From Betaproteobacteria bacterium (lineage in GTDB: Bacteria; Pseudomonadota; Gammaproteobacteria; Burkholderiales; SG8-39): 64,000 bases of DNA. Each line of letters begins with the position of its first letter. The first letter of the stretch is position 1. The position numbers were made by a program, and so were the translations under genes. The notes beneath the pieces were generated by a model. It saw only the letters and a list, made by a program, of their open reading frames with translations. It was not told the DNA's origin and made no database searches. The stretch lies in contig JACPYS010000023.1 of assembly GCA_016195915.1 (NCBI GenBank), forward strand, positions 1 to 64,000, given 5' to 3'. Positions 10,270-19,215 of the stretch are shown piece after piece.

Positions 10270-11010
10270 ATGGCCTCGACGTCGACGCAACGCGTGCTGC
10301 TCGGGATGCTGACCCCCTCCTCCAACACCGTCCTCGAGCCGGTCACCGCGGCGATGATCGCCAGCCTGCCCGAGGTGAGCGCGCACTTCGGGCGCTTCAA
10401 GGTCACCGAAATCGCGCTCTCCAGGCAGGCGTTGGGCCAGTTCGATGACGGCGAAATCCTGCGCGCGGCCGAGCTGCTTTCGCATGCCAGGCTGCATTGC
10501 ATCGGCTGGAACGGCACTTCCTCGGGCTGGCTGGGCTTCGATGCCGACGAGCGGCTGTGTGCGCGCATCACGCAGGCGACCGGCATACCCGCGTGCACGT
10601 CGGTGCTCGCGTTGAACGAGATCCTCCGGCTCACCGGCGTCACGCGTTTCGGTCTGGTGACCCCCTACCTCGACGACGTTCAAGCGAAGATCGTCGAAAA
10701 CTACGCGAGTTCCGGGATCGAGTGCATCGGCGAACGCCATCTGCGCCTGCAGGACAACTATGCGTTCTCGGAGGTGACCTCCGAACAGATCCGTGCCATG
10801 GCACGCGAGGTCGCGAAATCCAGACCGCAGGCCATCTCGGTTTTCTGCACGAATCTTCGTGGCGCCCCGCTGGCCGGGGAACTGGAGCGTGAACTCGGCA
10901 TCCCGGTTTACGACACGATCGCGACCGTGCTGTGGAAATCGCTCAGGCTTTGCGGTGTGGACACCAGGCGGCTCAAGGGCTGGGGACGGCTGTTCAGCGA
11001 GCTCGCCTAG
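10270..11010 (+). CDS. Asp/Glu racemase superfamily enzyme (maleate isomerase / arylmalonate decarboxylase-like)
   Basis: A 246-residue enzyme of the Asp/Glu/hydantoin racemase fold. The N-terminal GMLTPSSNTVLEP matches maleate isomerase and arylmalonate decarboxylase. The second catalytic cysteine is present in SVFCTNLRGAPLA. The position of the first cysteine is occupied by GWNGTSSGW, so only one of the usual pair remains. Single-cysteine members of this superfamily include arylmalonate decarboxylase, whereas two-cysteine members racemise or isomerise. It sits between a TRAP transporter and a hydantoinase, so a hydantoin or substituted malonate substrate is possible (inference). Confidence 0.7.
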   Translation: MASTSTQRVLLGMLTPSSNTVLEPVTAAMIASLPEVSAHFGRFKVTEIALSRQALGQFDDGEILRAAELLSHARLHCIGWNGTSSGWLGFDADERLCARITQATGIPACTSVLALNEILRLTGVTRFGLVTPYLDDVQAKIVENYASSGIECIGERHLRLQDNYAFSEVTSEQIRAMAREVAKSRPQAISVFCTNLRGAPLAGELERELGIPVYDTIATVLWKSLRLCGVDTRRLKGWGRLFSELA

Positions 11011-11020
11011 GAACCGCGCC

Positions 11021-12442
11021 ATGAGCAAATTCGATCTTGTCATCCGCAATGCGCACGTCGTCACCGCAGCCGACGCCATGCGCTGCGACATTGGAGTCTC
11101 GGGCGGACGGGTTGCCGCACTCGCGCACGACCTGCCCAAGGGCCGCAACGAAATCGACGCCGCCGGCCGCTACGTGCTGCCCGGCGGCGTGGACGGCCAT
11201 TGCCATCTCGAACAGCCGATGCCCGCGCCGATGAAGATGGCCGACGATTTTGCGAGCGGCACACGCTCGGCGGCATGCGGCGGCACCACGACCGTCATTC
11301 CGTTCGCCGCGCAGCAAAAAGGCCACTCGCTGCGCGCCGCAGTCGAGGACTATCACCGGCGCGCCGAGGGCAAAGCGCTCATCGACTACGCGTTCCACCT
11401 GATCGTGACCGATCCCACCGCGACAGTGCTGAACGAGGAATTGCCGCTGCTGCTCCGCGAGGGTTACACGTCGTTCAAGATCTACATGACCTACGACGAG
11501 CTGAAGCTCGACGACGGGCAGATCCTCGACGTGCTGGCGCTCGCGCGCGAGCACGGCGCGATGGCGATGGTTCACGCAGAGAACTCGGAATGCATCGCCT
11601 GGCTCACGCGGCGCCTCGAAGCTGCCGGCAGGACCGCGCCGCGCTTCCATGCCGACGCTCGGCCAATGCTGGTCGAGCGCGAAGCCACGCACCGCGCGAT
11701 CGCACTCTCGGAACTGGTCGACGTGCCGATCCTCATCGTGCACGTGTCCGGGCGCGAAGCGGTCGAGCAGATCCGCTGGGCCCACGGCCACGGACTGCGC
11801 ATCTACGCCGAGACCTGCCCGCAATACCTGTTCCTTACCGCGGATGCGCTGGGACTCGATGGCTACCAGGGCGCGAAGTGCGTGTGCAGTCCGCAGCCGC
11901 GTGACCTTGCGAACCAGCAGGTGATTTGGGATGCGCTCGCCGACGGCCTGTTCACGGTGTTTTCGTCCGACCATGCGCCGTTCGGCTACGACGATCCGCG
12001 CGGGAAAAAGCCGGGCGGCAAGGAAGTGCCGTTCCAGTACATTCCGAACGGAATCCCGGGCCTGGAAACGCGTCTGCCGCTGCTGTTCTCGGAGGGGGTG
12101 GGCAAGGGGCGCATCACGCTCAATCGCTTCGTCGAGCTCACCGCGACCAACCCTGCAAAGCTCTACGGACTGTATCCGCGCAAGGGCACGATCGCGATCG
12201 GCGCCGACGCCGACATGGTGATCTGGGAGGCCGCGCGCGAGGTGACGATCTCGAATGGCATGCTGCATCACGCGGTGGATTACACGCCGTACGAAGGCAT
12301 GCGCATCACCGGCTGGCCGGCGGTGACCCTGTCTCGCGGTGAGGTGGTCTGGGACGCCAGCGAACCGCAGGGCCGCTCCGGGCGCGGCAGGTTCCTCAAG
12401 TGCGACCGCCCCGACCTTGCGCGTCCGGCGCCGCAGCGATGA
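11021..12442 (+). CDS. Hydantoinase/dihydropyrimidinase-family amidohydrolase
   Basis: A 473-residue cyclic-amide hydrolase. Metal ligands are visible: H60 and H62 in GVDGHCHLEQP, the probable carbamylated lysine K153 in TSFKIYMTYDE, H185 in MVHAENSE, a His in IVHVSGREA, and the catalytic Asp in FSSDHAPFGYDDP. These are the hallmarks of D-hydantoinase/dihydropyrimidinase/allantoinase relatives. The ATG at 11021 (MSKFDLVIRNAHVV) is the family start; the frame is open upstream only inside the previous gene. Products would be N-carbamoyl acids, whose further hydrolysis yields ammonia or urea. Confidence 0.85.
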   Translation: MSKFDLVIRNAHVVTAADAMRCDIGVSGGRVAALAHDLPKGRNEIDAAGRYVLPGGVDGHCHLEQPMPAPMKMADDFASGTRSAACGGTTTVIPFAAQQKGHSLRAAVEDYHRRAEGKALIDYAFHLIVTDPTATVLNEELPLLLREGYTSFKIYMTYDELKLDDGQILDVLALAREHGAMAMVHAENSECIAWLTRRLEAAGRTAPRFHADARPMLVEREATHRAIALSELVDVPILIVHVSGREAVEQIRWAHGHGLRIYAETCPQYLFLTADALGLDGYQGAKCVCSPQPRDLANQQVIWDALADGLFTVFSSDHAPFGYDDPRGKKPGGKEVPFQYIPNGIPGLETRLPLLFSEGVGKGRITLNRFVELTATNPAKLYGLYPRKGTIAIGADADMVIWEAAREVTISNGMLHHAVDYTPYEGMRITGWPAVTLSRGEVVWDASEPQGRSGRGRFLKCDRPDLARPAPQR

Positions 12443-12492
12443 CAGTCCAGAACACAGAGCACGTCCACGTACGTTCAACCCAGGAGGCAATC

Positions 12493-13533
12493 ATGAAAAT
12501 GAAGCTCGCAGCACTACTCGTCGGCCTGGCGCTCACCGCCGCACCGGCGCTGGCGCAGGACAAGATCAAGCTCAAGGTGATCGGGCAGCCGCTTGCCACC
12601 GGATTGATCCAGAAGAACAGGGAGCAGCCGTTTTTCGAGACGCTGGCGCAGAAAACGGGCCTGCCGATCGAGGTCGAATACAAGCCGATCGACACGCTCG
12701 GCATCAAGGACACGGAGCAGCTGCGCGTGATGAAGGCGGGCCTGTTCGAGATGGCGTCGTTGCGCATGTCGCAGAACTCCCGCGACGAGCCGACCATCCT
12801 GTGCCTCGACCTGGTCGGCCTCAATCCGGATTACAGGACCGGGCGTGCAGTCGCGAACGCCTACGCCGGCATCCTCGACCAGCGTCTTCAGAAACAGTTC
12901 GGCGTCAAGCTGCTCGGCGTCTGGCCGTTCGGGCCGCAGGTGCTGTTTTGCAAGAAACCGGTTGCCAAGCTTGCCGATGTGAAGGGCCTCAAGGTCCGGA
13001 CTTACGACCAGAATCTCGCCAAGTTCATTGAATCGCTCGGCGGCACACCCGTGCCGATCGCGTTCGCCGAGACGCACCAGAGCCTGTCGCTCGGCGTGGT
13101 CGACTGCGCAGTCACCGGACCGAGTTCCGCCAACTCCGCGGGTTGGCCGGAGGTCAGCACGCACTACCTGCCGATCGGGATGCAGATCGCGCTGAACGGC
13201 TACGCCGTCACGCTCCCTGCGTGGAACAAGTTCAAGCCCGATCAGCAGAAGAAGCTGCAGGCGGCGTTCGACGCGGTGATCGAGGACATCTGGAAGTACT
13301 CCGAAGAGCTGTTCGTCGACGCTTCCAACTGCAACGTCGGCAAGGATCCCTGCACGACCGGCAAGAAATTCAGCCTGGTGAACGTGCCGGTGACGCAGGG
13401 CGACCTCGACATCGTCAAGAAGGCGGTGCGCGACATTTCCTTCCCGGTCTGGGCGGAAGTCTGTGACAAGACCAATCCGGGCTGCTCGGCGACCTGGAAG
13501 AAAGCCGTGGGACCGATCGTCGGCATCAAGTAG
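12493..13533 (+). CDS. TRAP transporter periplasmic solute receptor, second system
   Basis: A 346-residue DctP-family receptor with a clean signal peptide (MKMKLAALLVG...APALAQDK). The ligand block LKVRTYDQNLAKFIESLGG followed by VPIAFAETHQSLSLGVVDCA is typical. It is distinct from the receptor at 7.4 kb and has four cysteines near the C-terminus (ASNCNVGKDPCTTG, VCDKTNPGCSA) that may form disulfides. A strong AGGAGG site precedes the ATG by 6 nt. It leads a second dctPQM set followed by an amidase. Confidence 0.87.
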   Translation: MKMKLAALLVGLALTAAPALAQDKIKLKVIGQPLATGLIQKNREQPFFETLAQKTGLPIEVEYKPIDTLGIKDTEQLRVMKAGLFEMASLRMSQNSRDEPTILCLDLVGLNPDYRTGRAVANAYAGILDQRLQKQFGVKLLGVWPFGPQVLFCKKPVAKLADVKGLKVRTYDQNLAKFIESLGGTPVPIAFAETHQSLSLGVVDCAVTGPSSANSAGWPEVSTHYLPIGMQIALNGYAVTLPAWNKFKPDQQKKLQAAFDAVIEDIWKYSEELFVDASNCNVGKDPCTTGKKFSLVNVPVTQGDLDIVKKAVRDISFPVWAEVCDKTNPGCSATWKKAVGPIVGIK

Positions 13534-13591
13534 CACGCAAACGGACGGGACGGCACCGCCGCCCTGTCCGTTCAAGACCAGGAGTCAACGC

Positions 13592-14176
13592 ATGCGTCGG
13601 CTTGAAACGATCCTCGCCAACATCTTCGGCGTGATCTTCCTCGTGCTCTCGTTCGTGGTGACGATCGAGACGCTGGCGAGAAAGCTTTTCAACTTCTCCA
13701 TCCAGGGCGCCGACGAACTGGGCGGGTATTCGCTCGCCATCGGTTCGACCATCGCCTTCAGCATCGCGCTGATGGGGCGCAATCACATCCGCGTGGACGT
13801 GTTCCACGAATTGTTTCCGCGCGGCATGAAAGCGGCGCTCAACTGGCTGTCGATCGTACTGCTCGCCGCGACGGGGGTGCTGTTCGTTGCCGTGTCGCTG
13901 CGCGTGCTGCAGGAAAGCCTCGAGTACGGCAGCACCGCGCAGACGCCCTGGGCCACACCGCTCATCTGGCCGCAGGCGCTGTGGTACGCCGGGCTGGTGT
14001 TGTTCATGTTCGTGGCACTCGGCTACGCGGCGCGCGCGACGTACCTGCTGGTCAGCGGGCGGATCGATGACCTGAACGAGGAGCTCCACCCCAAGAGCGT
14101 GAAGGAGGAGCTCAAGGAGGAGCTCGATGACTTTGCGCAGCGGCGCGCCGCCGGAGAAGCGGCTCCGCGCCGATGA
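13592..14176 (+). CDS. TRAP transporter small permease, second system
   Basis: A 194-residue DctQ-type protein with four membrane segments and the motif FSIQGADELGGYSLAIGST. The C-terminal 35 residues form a highly charged, repetitive tail (KEELKEELDDFAQRRA). An AGGAG site precedes the start. It overlaps the large permease by 4 nt. Confidence 0.83.
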   Translation: MRRLETILANIFGVIFLVLSFVVTIETLARKLFNFSIQGADELGGYSLAIGSTIAFSIALMGRNHIRVDVFHELFPRGMKAALNWLSIVLLAATGVLFVAVSLRVLQESLEYGSTAQTPWATPLIWPQALWYAGLVLFMFVALGYAARATYLLVSGRIDDLNEELHPKSVKEELKEELDDFAQRRAAGEAAPRR

Positions 14177-15468
14177 TCGCCGCCACCATCTTCGCGTTTC
14201 TCCTGATGATCGGGATGATGCTGCTCGGCATCCCGATCGCCGTCACCATGCTCATTGTCGGCGTTGGCGGAGGCGCGATCGCCTTCGGCATGCCGTTCAT
14301 GAACTCGATGGCATCGGTAATCTGGGGTGTGGGCAACGAAAACCTGCTCACTTCGATTCCGCTGTTCGTGCTGCTTGGCGAGCTGCTGTTGCGAAGCGGC
14401 ATTGCCGACCGGATGTACGTGGCGCTGTCGGCGTGGCTCGCGCGCCTGCCCGGAGGGTTACTGCACACCAATATCGGCTGCTGCGCGCTGTTCGCCGCGA
14501 CTTCCGGCTCCTCCGTGGCGACCGCTGCCACCATCGGCACGGTGGCATTGCCGTCACTGCACGCGCGCGGCTACTCGATGCGCGACGCACTCGGCTCGAT
14601 CGCGGCGGGCGGCACGCTCGGGATTCTGATTCCGCCGAGCGTCAACATGATCGTGTACGGATCGCTGACCAACAATTCCATCGGCAAGCTGTTCATCGCG
14701 GGCATCATCCCGGGAATTCTGCTGACGCTGTGTTTCATGCTCTTCATTTACGTCGCGGCAGTGCTCAGGAGCGGCGCAGGGGCGCCGCGCGAAGCGCTGG
14801 TACCACTGCCCGAGCGGTTGCGGCTGCTCGTGAATCTGGTGCCCCCGCTGATCGTGTTCGGCGTGGTGATGGGCAGCCTTTACTTCGGCATCGCGACGGC
14901 CACCGAGTCGGCAGCGCTCGGTGTGGTGATCGCCCTCGGCTTTGTCTGGCACAGCGGCAAGCTCTCGCTCGAGTTGCTCAAGAACTGTTTCCAGCAGACG
15001 GCACGCATCAGCGGCATGATTCTGCTGATCATTGCAACGGCTTTCGTGCTGAACCTCACCATCAGTCTCACCGGGGTCGCCGACCAACTTACGAAGTGGG
15101 TCACCTCGTTCGGCATGACGGCCACCGCGATGCTGTTCGCGCTGATCCTGTTCTACCTGATCCTCGGCATGTTCATGGACGTGTTGTCGATGCAGGTGGC
15201 CACCATTCCCCTCACCTATCCGATCGTCACGGCGCTGGGGGTCGATCCGATCTGGTACGGAATTTTCATCGTGCTGATGTGCGAGCTGGGACTGATTACG
15301 CCGCCGGTCGGCATGAACCTTTTCGTGGTGCACGGCATACGCCCGGACAAGGGCGGCATCGAGGACGCGATCCGGGGCGCGTTTCCCTATGCAGTGATCA
15401 TGATCCTGTTCACGATCGTGCTGATTTTCCTGCCGCAGATCGTGACCTGGCTGCCGACGAGAATGTGA
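14173..15468 (+). CDS. TRAP transporter large permease, second system
   Basis: A 431-residue DctM-type permease with NENLLTSIPLFVLLGELLLR, AGGTLGILIPPSVNMIVYGS and, near the end, ELGLITPPVGMNLFVVHGI. The stop TGA overlaps the first base of the amidase ATG (15466-15470), so the amidase is translationally coupled to the transporter. This implies that the amidase acts on the imported solute. Confidence 0.9.
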   Translation: MIAATIFAFLLMIGMMLLGIPIAVTMLIVGVGGGAIAFGMPFMNSMASVIWGVGNENLLTSIPLFVLLGELLLRSGIADRMYVALSAWLARLPGGLLHTNIGCCALFAATSGSSVATAATIGTVALPSLHARGYSMRDALGSIAAGGTLGILIPPSVNMIVYGSLTNNSIGKLFIAGIIPGILLTLCFMLFIYVAAVLRSGAGAPREALVPLPERLRLLVNLVPPLIVFGVVMGSLYFGIATATESAALGVVIALGFVWHSGKLSLELLKNCFQQTARISGMILLIIATAFVLNLTISLTGVADQLTKWVTSFGMTATAMLFALILFYLILGMFMDVLSMQVATIPLTYPIVTALGVDPIWYGIFIVLMCELGLITPPVGMNLFVVHGIRPDKGGIEDAIRGAFPYAVIMILFTIVLIFLPQIVTWLPTRM

Positions 15469-16868
15469 TGCGCGAAGCCTGGCGCCTGTCCGCCGCCGAG
15501 TTGGCCGGAGCCTACGCGCGTGGCGAGACCGGCCCGGTTGCGGTGCTCGAGACGATCGAGGCGCGCATCGAGAAGCTCAATCCGACCCTCAACGCGATCA
15601 TCTGCCGCGACGCGGGCGCGGCAGCAGCGGCAAAGGACAGTGCGGCGCGCCTGCGCGCAGGAACGCCGCGCAGCACGCTCGAGGGCGTACCGATCACGGT
15701 CAAGGACAGCATTCTGGTTGCCGGACTTCCCTGCACCTGGGGCAGCCGCGCGATGCGCGACTTCGTACCGAACGCAGACGAGCTACCCGTGGCACGGCTG
15801 CGCGCCGCGGGCGCTATCGTTCTCGGCAAGACGAATGCGCCCGAATTCACGCTCGAGGGCTACACGAGCAATCCGCTGTTCGGCACCACCCGGAACCCGT
15901 GGAACCCGGATCTCACCCCGGGCGGATCCAGTGGCGGTGCGGTCGCGGCCGTCGCAGCAGGTCTCGGACCGGTTGCCATCGGCACGGACGGTGGCGGTTC
16001 GATACGCCGCCCCGCGTGCCATGCGGGTCTGGTCGGCCTCAAGCCCACGACAGGCCGGGTTGCCCGCGGGCCGAGCCTGCCGCAAATACTGCTCGATTTC
16101 GAGGTCATCGGGCCGATCGCCCGCACGGTCGGCGATGTAGCGCTGACATTCGGTGCGATCTCGGGCGCCGATCCCTGCGACCGGCGTTCACTATACGGTC
16201 GTGATGAACGGCATGGTGGCGAGCGGCTTAGCGTTCTGTATGTGCCGCGATTCGGCGATGCGCCGATCGATCCCCAGGTGCTTGCAAGCGTTGATGCGGC
16301 GGCGCGTTCCATTGCGGGACTGGGACTCGACGTGTGCCACGGGGTGCTGCCGTTCGACCTTTCGCCGATCGTCGAATTCTGGCCGCTGCTCGGACAAGTC
16401 GGCGTTGCCTACCTTCTCGCTCAGCGACCGGGTGGGGAGGGCCTCGTGGGAGAGCGGATGCGCGCCATGGCGGAAGACGGCCGCAAGGTGAGCGCGGCGC
16501 GCTATCTCGCCGGAATCGAGACTGTGGACGCGTTCCGCAGAGCGGTCACCGACGCCTTTGGCCGCATCGACCTGATCATGACACCTTCGGCGGCATCGCT
16601 GCCGTGGGCGGCCGACCAGCCTTACCCTGAAACCATCGACGGGAAAGCGGTCGGGCCACGCGGACATGCCGTCTACACCGGCTGGGTGAACGCCTGCGGC
16701 CACCCGGCGATCGCGTTACCTTGTGGGCCTTCACGCGAAGGCCTGCCGATCGGCTTTCAACTGGTCGGGCGTTTTGGCGCGGACGAATTGTTGCTCGCGG
16801 TCGCGCAGCGCTATGAGAGTGCCTGCCCGTGGGCCGAGCGCTGGCCGCTGTTCGTAAGCGCTGCCTGA
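15468..16868 (+). CDS. Amidase-signature-family amidase
   Basis: A 466-residue amidase. The catalytic triad is present with the spacing known for the family: Lys79 in ITVKDSI, cis-Ser154 in TPGGSSGGAVA, and nucleophile Ser178 in IGTDGGGSIRRPA. It hydrolyses a carboxylic amide to acid plus ammonia; substrate specificity cannot be read from sequence. It is coupled to the second TRAP system by a 1-nt overlap and converges on the hydratase-like gene 18 nt downstream. Confidence 0.9.
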   Translation: MREAWRLSAAELAGAYARGETGPVAVLETIEARIEKLNPTLNAIICRDAGAAAAAKDSAARLRAGTPRSTLEGVPITVKDSILVAGLPCTWGSRAMRDFVPNADELPVARLRAAGAIVLGKTNAPEFTLEGYTSNPLFGTTRNPWNPDLTPGGSSGGAVAAVAAGLGPVAIGTDGGGSIRRPACHAGLVGLKPTTGRVARGPSLPQILLDFEVIGPIARTVGDVALTFGAISGADPCDRRSLYGRDERHGGERLSVLYVPRFGDAPIDPQVLASVDAAARSIAGLGLDVCHGVLPFDLSPIVEFWPLLGQVGVAYLLAQRPGGEGLVGERMRAMAEDGRKVSAARYLAGIETVDAFRRAVTDAFGRIDLIMTPSAASLPWAADQPYPETIDGKAVGPRGHAVYTGWVNACGHPAIALPCGPSREGLPIGFQLVGRFGADELLLAVAQRYESACPWAERWPLFVSAA

Positions 16869-16886
16869 AGAAACTGAGGGCGGCGC

Positions 16887-17660
16887 TCAAACGGCGAGCC
16901 GTACGCTCGCCTCACCGATTCCCGGAAAGCGCGCCACCACCTGAGCGCCGGGAAGCACGAACTCCATTCCGGTCCAGCTTCCGGTAGTGACCACGTCGCC
17001 GGCGCGCAACCCGCCCGAACGGCGCGCAACATGCGCCGCCGCCCAAGGCAGCAGTAGAAACGGATTCCCGAGCGGATGCGAGCCCCGCCTGGACGCCCTG
17101 CGCGCGCCATCGACGAGGAGTTCAACCGGCTGCGCGGCGAAATCGATGTTGCGCCAGTCACGCCGGCCGTCGCCCAGCACCAGCGCCGCATTCATCTGAA
17201 AATCGGCAAGCTTCCACAACGGATCGGCGTCATGCCAGTCAGCCAACCGGCTGTCGCACAGTTCGATTGCAACGAACGCTTCGGCGAGCGCATCGGCCAC
17301 TTCATACTCGCAATACGATTGTTCACGCGGCGGAAGATCCCGAGACAAGCGAAATGCGATTTCCGCCTCGACGCCGATGATGCGAAAGCCCCGCGCGGGC
17401 AGACTGGCCGGGCTTTGGTGCAAGCGTGACCCGGCAATCGGCGCCGCCGTCGGCTCGATATCGGGGTGTGACGAACCCGCTTTCCATGCGCTCACCCGAA
17501 CGCCTGGATGAAGTTCCGCAAGGACGCGGTCCTGAATACGGTAGGCGTCCTCCGCCGATCGGGGTGCAAACGCGGCGTCGGCAGAAACCTGCCCGCCGCT
17601 GCGGTGTGCGCCGATCAGAGCACGGGCCGCGCGCTCGACGGAATTGCCTGCAGTGCTCAC
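16887..17660 (-). CDS. 2-keto-4-pentenoate hydratase / fumarylacetoacetate hydrolase-fold enzyme
   Basis: A 257-residue enzyme of the MhpD/XylJ-like branch of the FAH fold. The metal-binding region reads GFRIIGVEAEIAFRLSRDLP, with later PLWKLADFQMNAALVLGDG and GDVVTTGSWTGMEFVLPG. Such enzymes hydrate 2-hydroxypentadienoates or decarboxylate 2-oxo-acids. The chosen start is GTG at 17660 because it overlaps the ureD stop as GTGA; an upstream ATG at 17723 would extend into ureD. Being downstream of ureD in the urea-transport operon is unusual, and its link with urea is not obvious. Confidence 0.75.
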   Translation of the reverse strand: MSTAGNSVERAARALIGAHRSGGQVSADAAFAPRSAEDAYRIQDRVLAELHPGVRVSAWKAGSSHPDIEPTAAPIAGSRLHQSPASLPARGFRIIGVEAEIAFRLSRDLPPREQSYCEYEVADALAEAFVAIELCDSRLADWHDADPLWKLADFQMNAALVLGDGRRDWRNIDFAAQPVELLVDGARRASRRGSHPLGNPFLLLPWAAAHVARRSGGLRAGDVVTTGSWTGMEFVLPGAQVVARFPGIGEASVRLAV

Positions 17661-18520
17661 GTGCTCCAGATCCTCGGCCGGATGGCCGGTCGTTCGATCA
17701 GCGACGGGCGAACCATCGCCCACCAGCCGGCGAAAACTGCGCGCGCCTGTTCAGCAGAATCGCCGAGATAACGTCCGACGATCATGTCACCCAGCAATGT
17801 CAGACCCGTTTCGCCACCGATACAATTGCCCGCCGAGCGAAACGCCGCCAGCAAACGTACGCCCTCCGCTGGCTTCACAGGTCGGAAAAGCGTCGTCCCA
17901 ATCACCGACTGACCGCCGAGTCCGACGCCCGAGGCCAACGCGCGATTGCCCGCCACCAACCGCCCGCGTTCGATCCAGCGCAGCCGGCCGGCGGACTCGA
18001 ACGACAAACTCTGAAACGCCTCGCCGCGCGCAAAGCGCTCGTTCGAGCGCACGCGTCCCAGGCAAGCGATCTCCCACGCAAGCAGCGTTCCGCCCGGCTC
18101 GACGTCGAATGCGATGCGGTTGGCCGCGCGGCAGCCCTCGAAGTAAATGGTCTCCTGCGGCAGCCATTCCAGCGACGCACCGGCCGCCACCCTGAGCCGC
18201 ACCGCCTGCTCGGCGAGCGGGCCCGCGCTGCGGTACCACCGGGTCGCTCCGGGCGTGGTGATCAGCGCGCGCGCACCCGGTTCGATCGACGCTTCAATCG
18301 AGAGCCGGTCGCCGCCGGCGATGCCGCCCGGCGGATGCACGATCACCGCATGGCAGACCGCATCGCCCTCAGGGTAGAGCGCCTTTTGCACCACCAGCGG
18401 CCCGCTGTGGCGCCGGTCGGCAAGCACTGTCCGGGTACCCGTCTGCGCGAAGCGCAATGCAAGCCGCGCTTCCCAGGACACCGGCTTCAGTTCAGGTTTT
18501 TCATCGCATGTGGTGCTCAC
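17657..18520 (-). CDS. Urease accessory protein UreD (UreH)
   Basis: A 287-residue UreD, the scaffold that binds apo-urease and forms the nickel-delivery complex with UreF and UreG. Typical blocks are HPPGGIAGGDRLSIEASIEPG, LITTPGATRWYRS, WLPQETIYFEG and CLGRVRSNERFARG. The GTG start at 18520 overlaps the urtE stop (GTGA). In many proteobacteria ureD directly precedes ureA; here about 11 kb separates them. Confidence 0.92.
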   Translation of the reverse strand: MSTTCDEKPELKPVSWEARLALRFAQTGTRTVLADRRHSGPLVVQKALYPEGDAVCHAVIVHPPGGIAGGDRLSIEASIEPGARALITTPGATRWYRSAGPLAEQAVRLRVAAGASLEWLPQETIYFEGCRAANRIAFDVEPGGTLLAWEIACLGRVRSNERFARGEAFQSLSFESAGRLRWIERGRLVAGNRALASGVGLGGQSVIGTTLFRPVKPAEGVRLLAAFRSAGNCIGGETGLTLLGDMIVGRYLGDSAEQARAVFAGWWAMVRPSLIERPAIRPRIWST

Positions 18521-19209
18521 ACCGCAAGATAGCGCCGCACGCCGTCGGCGTCCATGTTCGCGCCGCTGCCCCTGGCGATGATTTCTCCGCGCTCCATCAC
18601 GAAATACTGATCTGCGAGCGAGCGCGCGAAATCGTAGTACTGCTCCACCAGCAGGATCGCCATGTCGCCGCGCTGCGCGAGACTGCGGATCACGCGCTCG
18701 ATGTCCTTGATGATCGAAGGCTGAATGCCTTCGGTCGGTTCGTCCATGATCAACAGCTTCGGGCCCGCGGCCAGCGCCCGCCCGATGGCCAGTTGCTGTT
18801 GCTGCCCCCCGCTCAGGTCCCCGCCGCGCCGGCCCAGCATCTGCCGCAGTACCGGAAACATCTCGTAGATCGGCTCGGGGATGCGCGTTCCCCGCGGACG
18901 GGTCGCGAGGCCCATCTGCAGGTTCTCCTCCACCGTGAGGCGCGCAAAGATCTCGCGCCCCTGCGGCACGTAACCGATGCCGGCACGCACCCTCTGGTAT
19001 GGGGCCGCGCGCGTGAGGTCTGTTGCGCCGAACTTGACCGAACCCGTAGTGGCGGGAATCAGCCCCATCAGCGTCTTGAGCAGCGTGGTCTTGCCCACGC
19101 CGTTGCGTCCGAGCAGCGCGGTGACCTTGCCCGATGGCACGTCGAACGACAGGTCGCGCAGGATGTGGCTGCCGCCGTAGTACTGGTTGAGGCCGGAAAC
19201 GCTTAACAT
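18517..19209 (-). CDS. Urea ABC transporter ATP-binding protein UrtE
   Basis: A 230-residue LivF-like ATPase. Walker A GRNGVGKTTLLKTLMGLIP, signature LSGGQQQQLAIGRAL and Walker B LLIMDEPTEGIQPSI are intact. The phrase TEGIQPSI is characteristic of UrtE. It is the last transporter gene and overlaps ureD by 4 nt, linking uptake to hydrolysis. Confidence 0.95.
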   Translation of the reverse strand: MLSVSGLNQYYGGSHILRDLSFDVPSGKVTALLGRNGVGKTTLLKTLMGLIPATTGSVKFGATDLTRAAPYQRVRAGIGYVPQGREIFARLTVEENLQMGLATRPRGTRIPEPIYEMFPVLRQMLGRRGGDLSGGQQQQLAIGRALAAGPKLLIMDEPTEGIQPSIIKDIERVIRSLAQRGDMAILLVEQYYDFARSLADQYFVMERGEIIARGSGANMDADGVRRYLAV

Positions 19210-19215
19210 TTCCCG

